The notes beneath the pieces are model-generated. The model was not told where the DNA came from. It saw only the letters and a program-made list of their open reading frames with translations, and made no database searches. Shown one piece after another: positions 58,301 to 64,000 of a DNA stretch of 64,000 nucleotides. Source of the stretch: Moringa oleifera (taxonomy: Eukaryota; Streptophyta; Magnoliopsida; Brassicales; Moringaceae); contig JAJFZO010000646.1 in assembly GCA_021397835.1 (NCBI GenBank), positions 124,001 to 188,000 on the forward strand, written 5' to 3'. Positions within the stretch are counted from its first letter, which is position 1, and the number at the start of each line of letters is the position of its first letter. The position numbers and the translations under genes are program-made.

Positions 58301-59285
58301 CTAAGAACTAGAAGTCAGTATTCGAATCATAGGCTTTCATACCAGGATGAATACGGGCTCACGACTTCTCTACCCTTTCCTTTCTTTCAGTTTTCAAGAG
58401 ATTAGTCCCGCGAGATCGTGATCTAGTTCTTTCTTATAGCTCAGAAAGTAAAAGCATGATTTCGATTGCAAGTAAGCTGAAGGGAGTCCATAACACTAAT
58501 GAATCCACTAGGGAAAACCGAATTCTGACAGCTCGCGAGCCAATACCTTAGTTATTAGTGCCCTCGAAGGAAATGTTTCAATCAAATTCTAAGCTTTCTT
58601 CTCAACCCTAGGGAGTTCACCAGGTATAGGCTCAGGGAGTTTTGAGTCTGTGTCCCTTTTAGAAACCTCTTTTTCTCATGCAGGATTAAGCATAGATGCT
58701 ATTAGCAAAGACTAAATAAGAAGGAAGGCTAGCTCCCTTCAGGGCAGTGAAACTGTAATAAACCTATTATATAATAATAAATATTCAGCGGTTCAAGCTC
58801 AAGAGATAATAAGGTTTTAAAAGAAGAAATATGATGTAAAGTAAAGGTAAGATCTATCCTTTAGTAGTCGATCTTGAATCCTTTGTCTCACTTGAGAAAG
58901 AGAGGCGAGAAGCTGCTTAACTTCTTTTTCCGTTGTGAGCACGTATCAGTCTCTAAAGTAATCGGTTGAAGGCGGTCTAGGTATAAGTCTCCCTGCGCTT
59001 ATGCCAGAAGTCTTTAAGATTTTCTTGATGATAAGGAAAGGAGTAGCTATTGAATATAATCAAGTTTAGCAGTCCAAGCAGGAGGAGTAAATCCGTAATT
59101 CCCGTAGTTCTAGAGGTATGAAGCGCATCAATGAGTTTCCTTATCTCGGTAGTGGGGACCAAACTTCAAGGAATAGGATCAATCTTCAAGGCTAGGAAAG
59201 AAAGGTTATGTAGGCGGGTGTTCATATGCAGTTGCTGGTCGGGGCCATGGGGATGGAAAGAAAGATGAATAGTTCGGTTGGCCTT
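52337..59285. other. Long region without recognisable genes
   Basis: 7 kb of stop-rich DNA. An 18-bp perfect palindrome at 52749-52766 (CTAGTTATTAATAACTAG) is followed at once by a 12-bp copy of its core (52767-52778). A 106-codon minus frame at 54434-54754 (MLTVYFKILSTGADSYLSYG...) is open but not recognised. 57282-57491 and 58038-58220 (plus) are short unrecognised frames. Confidence 0.35.
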
Positions 59286-59289
59286 GGCC

Positions 59290-59345
59290 AAAAATGGAGA
59301 CAGAGGTGGGTTAGGTAGAGAATACCTAGAGACAACTCTCTTTAA
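59290..59345 (+). rRNA. Short 23S/26S-like rRNA scrap
   Basis: GACAGAGGTGGG, then TAGGTAGAGAATACCTAG and GACAACTCTCTTTAAG, match a conserved internal segment of organellar large-subunit rRNA, with about seven bases missing in the middle. Flanks do not match. Plastid or mitochondrial origin cannot be decided at this length. Confidence 0.6.
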
Positions 59346-61051
59346 GCCCCGGGGGAAGCTTGATGCGGGTCTTTGCCTAGCCTTTTTCTCTGTTCTGACT
59401 CTGGTCGATGTGCCTTCTCTAGTTTCAATGAAGACAAACTCGTTTAGAGGAATGTATTTTTCCAGGCAAAAGCCCATTCCTAGGGCTCAAGTCAATTAAT
59501 TAAAGTAATAAGATTCCAAGAAGGAGATAAAAGAGCAGGAATTTCTTATTGACCAAGGCAGAGGGATTTCCCAGCAGAGAGGGCAGGAGGGCAATGACAT
59601 ATAAAGAATATTCTGAGTTAACACACCGCCTTTAGTTCATGGACTGACGCTTATGAGAAGAAAAGGCTCTGCCAAGAGTTTTAAAAGAAAGAACAGGCCA
59701 TGGACTGGATGAGGGAAAGGGGGATATGACTTGGAAGCTGCCTTTTCTTGTCAACCTAATAAAGATGGCATGAATAGTTGAAGTTGGTGCTTCTCCGTTT
59801 GAAAGTAAGAACTTCCATCTGACCGCTTTCACGCTTCCTGAATCCAGCCAATGAATTTAATATGAATAGTTTGCCAAGGGGAATTTGATCTTCAGGTAAG
59901 GTGTGTATTGTATCGAATAAAAGGCTGCGAATGGGCCTCCTTTCCACCTATGCGAAAGATAAGGCTAGAGAAGAGAGCTGGAAAGACAAAACTTTCTGAA
60001 CAAGCCTAAAGCTTGAATGAGACACTGGGCATCTATCTTCTTTTCTTTCATTTTTCTTAAAACTCATTCGATTGCTCATGACGAGATAGAGAAAGATAGA
60101 GGTAGGGGCTCTTGATGTAAGGTAAGATGCTAGTGGTCTAACTTAGGTAAATAGATGAGCTAATTATAGTAGGTAGGCTTCTATCTAACAAGGTTTGATG
60201 GCTGATATCGGATAGGAAGAGAGAGATGACATTTCTAGTGAACCCAAGAAAGGACTGTAATCGAAAAGGCCCATGTAAAAACACAAAAAGGAAGCAACTT
60301 GTCCACAAGCTTGATGTTTAAATAGTGGTCTTTTTTCCTTGTAGCTAGTTTTGAGTTCTTCTTGTTTAGTTAGTCAAGGGTAAATCAATGTTCATAAGGC
60401 ATGGAGAGATGTTAGGTGAGAAAGAGTCTCAATTAAGGTTTGAAATCTGATCTGTGGGATGGTTTTAGTTCATAAATAAAGGTACGAAGCGCTAGGCTTC
60501 GTCTTTGTCTAAGGCAAGCAGGTAAATCTAATACTTCAAATAGAATAGAGGTAGTTCATGACTTCTCTACTCTTTCCTTTCTTTGAGCTAGGCCTTCATG
60601 GCCTTCCCATTAAGGCTTAGAGATTGAATCAGTAGGAATGAATGACCGCTTTGAGATTGAATCAAGATCAATAGTCCCGTCTCATAAAAGGTTTTCTAGG
60701 AATGGATTTAGTGATCCAACCTTTGCTCGCAGTGAGTAGAGGAGGTTTCTTGACTCTATCTCTTGATTCACCTTCGCTTGACTTTACCGAACCAATGATT
60801 TTCATTTCTGGACCTAAAATATGTGATTTAAGAAATTTCTTTCCTTCTCACTTGGCCTGAGATTCCAAATAGAGCGGTGAGGACTATACCAATCACTTGG
60901 CTTATCAATTCGATTGAGCTGCCCCTGGTAAAGTAAGCAAGACTTCAAGGAGGCATATTAGCTATCGTTCTCTTATATATGATACCTACCTGAAAGAAGA
61001 GATCTCATTCCAACTATAGGTGCAATCCCTTAATGGACAAGATTATATTAC
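59346..61051. other. No recognisable gene
   Basis: Stop-rich. Overlapping frames at 59166-59499 (both strands), 59632-59832 and 59756-59947 (minus) are not recognised. Confidence 0.35.
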
Positions 61052-61636
61052 TCATTCATCCCTTCCTTTTTTTTCTATGCTCGTCGGATTCGATGTTGTC
61101 TTCCTACTAAGAAAGAGTTTAGTTAGAGTTTTTTCAATCCAATAAAAAAAAAAGCAAAAAATAGGGTTTTTTAGGACTTTGCTAAAATGGAATTCCCATC
61201 TATGAAAGAAAATCCTATCACAAGCACTTTTACAGAGAAAAGGCAACTTTACGACTTTACCATCTCTGATAAGAAGGGATTTGAAGCTGTAACAAAAAAG
61301 ACAGGGAAAACATGATTCGAAGATCAAGCCAAAAACCTTGTTAAGTAAGAGCTCATGGCTATCGCCTAGATCCGGTTTGAGCCTTTCTAATTCTTCATTA
61401 AATTGCAGTACATATTCATGAATCGCAGAATAAATAATTTCATCTACTGACACTAAGTAAATGTACCCTATTCCCCTTGGAGGTGAACTTTTCTTTTTAA
61501 TGAATCTAAATAACCTCTTATGTGGGTCTTCTTCTGTTTGCTGTTTTCCTATAATGGAAGCTCCAACCTTCTGGAGAATAAGGTGGATCATTAGATCCTT
61601 AATTGTGAACATAAATTTCTTTTTGCCTATACACAA
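61052..61636 (-). CDS. Unidentified intact ORF, 194 codons
   Basis: The second longest open frame of the window (MCIGKKKFMFTIKDLMIHLI... to ...SIEKKGRDE). It is basic, with an acidic middle (QFNEELERLKPDLGDSHELL, about residues 79-98) and aromatic, Cys-containing segments (FESCFPCLFCYSFKSLL, FCFFFYWIEK) that could be membrane-associated. I recognise no domain. The C-terminal part contains A- and T-run-derived Lys/Phe stretches. Its length without stops, in a region where real genes are broken, suggests either a young insertion or weak constraint until recently. Chance cannot be excluded. Confidence 0.4.
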   Translation of the reverse strand: MCIGKKKFMFTIKDLMIHLILQKVGASIIGKQQTEEDPHKRLFRFIKKKSSPPRGIGYIYLVSVDEIIYSAIHEYVLQFNEELERLKPDLGDSHELLLNKVFGLIFESCFPCLFCYSFKSLLIRDGKVVKLPFLCKSACDRIFFHRWEFHFSKVLKNPIFCFFFYWIEKTLTKLFLSRKTTSNPTSIEKKGRDE

Positions 61637-63120
61637 GGCACTAGGTGAAAACTCGTACAGCTTAAAACAAGCTTGTCATATGGAGGATCTCTCGGTTATT
61701 AATTTATCCATTAAATGGAATCGTTCCCTAATGAGAAAGGCATGGCTAGTTTCGTAGATAGAGTACATAAGTTGACTTCTCCTCTTATAGTCTTCTTAGT
61801 TAACATTAGAGAACTGGATTATTTGAGCAATGTCTATCTAATAGAGTCATAAGCTAGATCTACTGCTTAACCAAATAAGTCCTATTTAGGAGGTAGTATA
61901 GACTTCTGGACACGAAGACTCAACTGAGTATGCCTTATATGTCTTTGGCAAAGTTGAGTTCTTTTCTTTTTCATCAGCGTTCCTTCTCGCACTTGAAGTG
62001 GTAGCGGTACTAGAATGAGTTATTCTTTATGAGATATGGTTTCATTCAACTAGTCTTCTAAAATAGATAGCACTGGGTCAAAGGGCTTCAGAACCTTTTC
62101 TTGCTTTTGAGCCCTTCCATCTCATTTTATTGCGCTGTTATGCCTCTTTGGCTAAAAGCTGGCTAAAGATTACCTCTTATCCACCATACCGTCGAGTGAG
62201 CATATGTTTAAACTCCAGATTTGATAATAAAAAAAGAATCAGTCGAAATAAGTAGCTTGTGCTTGGCGTCAACTACGAAGCCTCTTTTTTGAAGGGAACC
62301 CAACCTCTAGAGTAAGTAAAGAAAGCAGAAAAAAGTGTTTTCTATAGCTAGCTCCAATTGAAAAGGTTAAGGGGATGAGCTAGTTCCATTTTTCACTACG
62401 TAAGCCTCGGGCTAATCTTTTGTGTAGCCCTAAACCAGGATAGAAAGGAGCGGACGACTACAGGCTTTTAGATCCGCCCTCCTATCCCAATTCCTTGTAT
62501 ATCAATCGGAAGGAAGAAGCTGGAAATAGTATCAGTGGTTCTTCCTTCCTATGCCATCTATCTTTAAGAGTTTTTAGCCTTACCTTAGTTCTTTCCCTAG
62601 GCTAGTAAGATATTCTTAGAGTAGGAACTCTCTACTTGTTGGTTAATTAGTGCCCGTACATCCAATCGATCACCTTGAGCCACGAAGGGTAGGCTTTCCT
62701 TTTGAGATGCTAATTTTAGTTTAACTTGTTGGTTAATAGCAGCGGCTTTTAGCCACCTAGACATTATTTCAGGGGGCCAGTACCCATAGTACAATAAGGT
62801 ATGGACTCAATTGGATTTCTTTCGGATAGAGAGGGTAAAATGTACTTTTATTTACCGTGGAAGACTAACCTCTTTATATCTTTGCTTTATGGTTGTTAGT
62901 TCAAGTAGGCCAAGCCGAAGTCTGAAAGTAAAGAACTCTCATAGCTACACATTCATCGTATATAATAGATAGCTAGTAAGTATCAGATGGAGTTTCTGTT
63001 GATGACATATGCTGCTGCTGGCTAAAAAAGTACTTAGGTGGTACATGCATTTGAACCATTTTTTCCTTTTTGACACTCCATTTTGTTGCAGTTTGTAAGC
63101 ACAATATCGTTTCAGGGATT
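61637..63120. other. No recognisable gene
   Basis: Stop-rich spacer. AACTTGTTGGTTAA-like words occur twice at about 62632 and 62720. Confidence 0.35.
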
Positions 63121-63123
63121 TTT

Positions 63124-63126
<3 letters not shown>

Positions 63127-63163
<37 letters not shown>
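63127..63163. repeat. (TA)n microsatellite
   Basis: About 18 perfect TA units. Confidence 0.97.
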
Positions 63164-63166
<3 letters not shown>

Positions 63167-63223
63167 AAATTTGATTGTATAGTGTATACCTGCTATGCAC
63201 AAAAGAAAAGAAAAAATGAAAAT

Positions 63224-63238
63224 GGGGGGGGGGGGGGG
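63224..63238. repeat. Poly-G run, 15 bases
   Basis: An uninterrupted G run 60 bp after the TA microsatellite. The length is likely to be unreliable in sequencing. Confidence 0.95.
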
Positions 63239-64000
63239 AGAGGTATTCTATTTTCATCATAGAATGATTCTTCGATTATTTTTTTCATAATTTAATCAAA
63301 ACTTTTCGAATTATCCTAATGTATTCTTTGATTCTTCAACTTCGATGAAATCGGAATAATCACTTTAATTCTTATATTAGTAAATTTTGATGAAATCGAA
63401 TCGGATTCAAACAAATCAAATATTTCTTATTTTTTATTGATTCTTGTTGTATAGTCTCACTAGATGAGAGAAACCTCTTAAACTCAGTAAAGACATATTC
63501 ACCTCTTGATCATATATGAATATCTTGATTTTACATTCAAACTTCTTTTCCACTTGCCACTTTAAATTACTTAAATCGATTCAAAGCTTTAGATTTATGC
63601 CGTAACATACCTGGCACACCGAGAATACTCATCTAAGAAGGTAACATAATTACTGTACCCAAAGAGAGAATTGACAAGGGCTAAACCTTCTATTTAGCTA
63701 TCTCGGGCTAAACTCTTCAGATTGTTCTGTATTGAAATTATTCAATGGTAAAATTCCAACTGAGTCATGGGCTAGAGTAATTGGGACTTAGCTTGCCCTC
63801 TTTCTTTGTTGCTCCAATGTAAATTCAACATTTCTTTGGCTCTTTCTTTTGAGCCATGATCAAACTCCTATGATTGAGTACATGTGCGGTGGTCAAACCT
63901 AATGAACTAGGCTCCTTCTTACTCCACTCACCTCCCCAGTAGATCTTAAATTGAGTTAAAGGAGATGTCTTCCTTGTTTTCGAGTTATTGAGTTAGAAGA
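63239..64000. other. AT-rich end, no recognisable gene
   Basis: 63240-63560 repeats short words such as CGATGAAATCG and TTGATTCTT but no element ends were found. Nothing else is supported. Confidence 0.35.

Noticed and set aside
1..64000. Intact mitochondrial genome segment
   Set aside because: Nearly every essential gene is broken, and nuclear DNA transposons with target duplications are present.

Overview
The window looks like nuclear DNA from a flowering plant in which organellar DNA has been captured, has decayed, and has then been hit by nuclear transposons. Every mitochondrial protein gene I recognise except sdh4 carries premature stops, frameshifts or rearrangement. The damage to nad5, ccmB and atp8 is largely of C-to-T / G-to-A type (CGA to TGA, CAA to TAA, CAG to TAG, TGG to TAG). 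nad5 still holds its group II intron 1 and codons that are normally changed by RNA editing, so the transfer went through DNA and not through edited mRNA. No bacterial or phage genes were seen. The species cannot be read from the window.

Layout. 1-2.6 kb: a Ty3/gypsy integrase relic. 4.4-7.1 kb (minus): a 5' nad5 unit (exon 1, intron 1, exon 2, and the start of the normally trans-spliced intron 2) with atp9 upstream. 8.06-8.6 kb: a pararetrovirus-like RT/RNase H relic. 9.3-10.9 kb (minus): ccmB, an unidentified ORF, and a chimeric ORF joining rpl2 and rpl5 fragments. 10.9-20.2 kb: almost featureless, AT-rich, stop-rich DNA with one open frame near 17.3 kb. 20.2-21.0 kb: a PIF/Harbinger-type MITE with a TTA target duplication. 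23-25.6 kb: gypsy fragments. 26.1-27.9 kb: ccmC with a tRNA-like element overlapping its stop, then an unidentified 163-codon ORF. 34-39.3 kb: pieces of Ty1/copia elements and one LINE. 39.6-41.9 kb (minus): the classic angiosperm mitochondrial cluster atp8-cox3-sdh4.

44.3-52.3 kb is plastid inverted-repeat DNA: trnI-GAU intron and 3' exon, trnA-UGC with its intron, the spacer, and the first ~1.48 kb of rrn23. A 4,431-bp CACTA (En/Spm) element with an AGC target duplication splits the trnA-rrn23 spacer. It has hairpin-rich subterminal repeats, a truncated transposase-associated-domain gene, and three unusual tRNA-like promoter-box modules near its right end. 52.3-64 kb is mostly unrecognised, with a 23S-like rRNA scrap, a 194-codon orphan ORF, and a (TA)n plus poly-G low-complexity block.

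None of the organellar genes is expected to work. The most notable items are the cleanly dated CACTA-in-plastid insertion, the tRNA-like modules in that element, the rpl2/rpl5 chimera (built like a male-sterility ORF) and the few long open frames that escaped the general decay. Identifications come from reading translations and remembered family sequences; no search was run.
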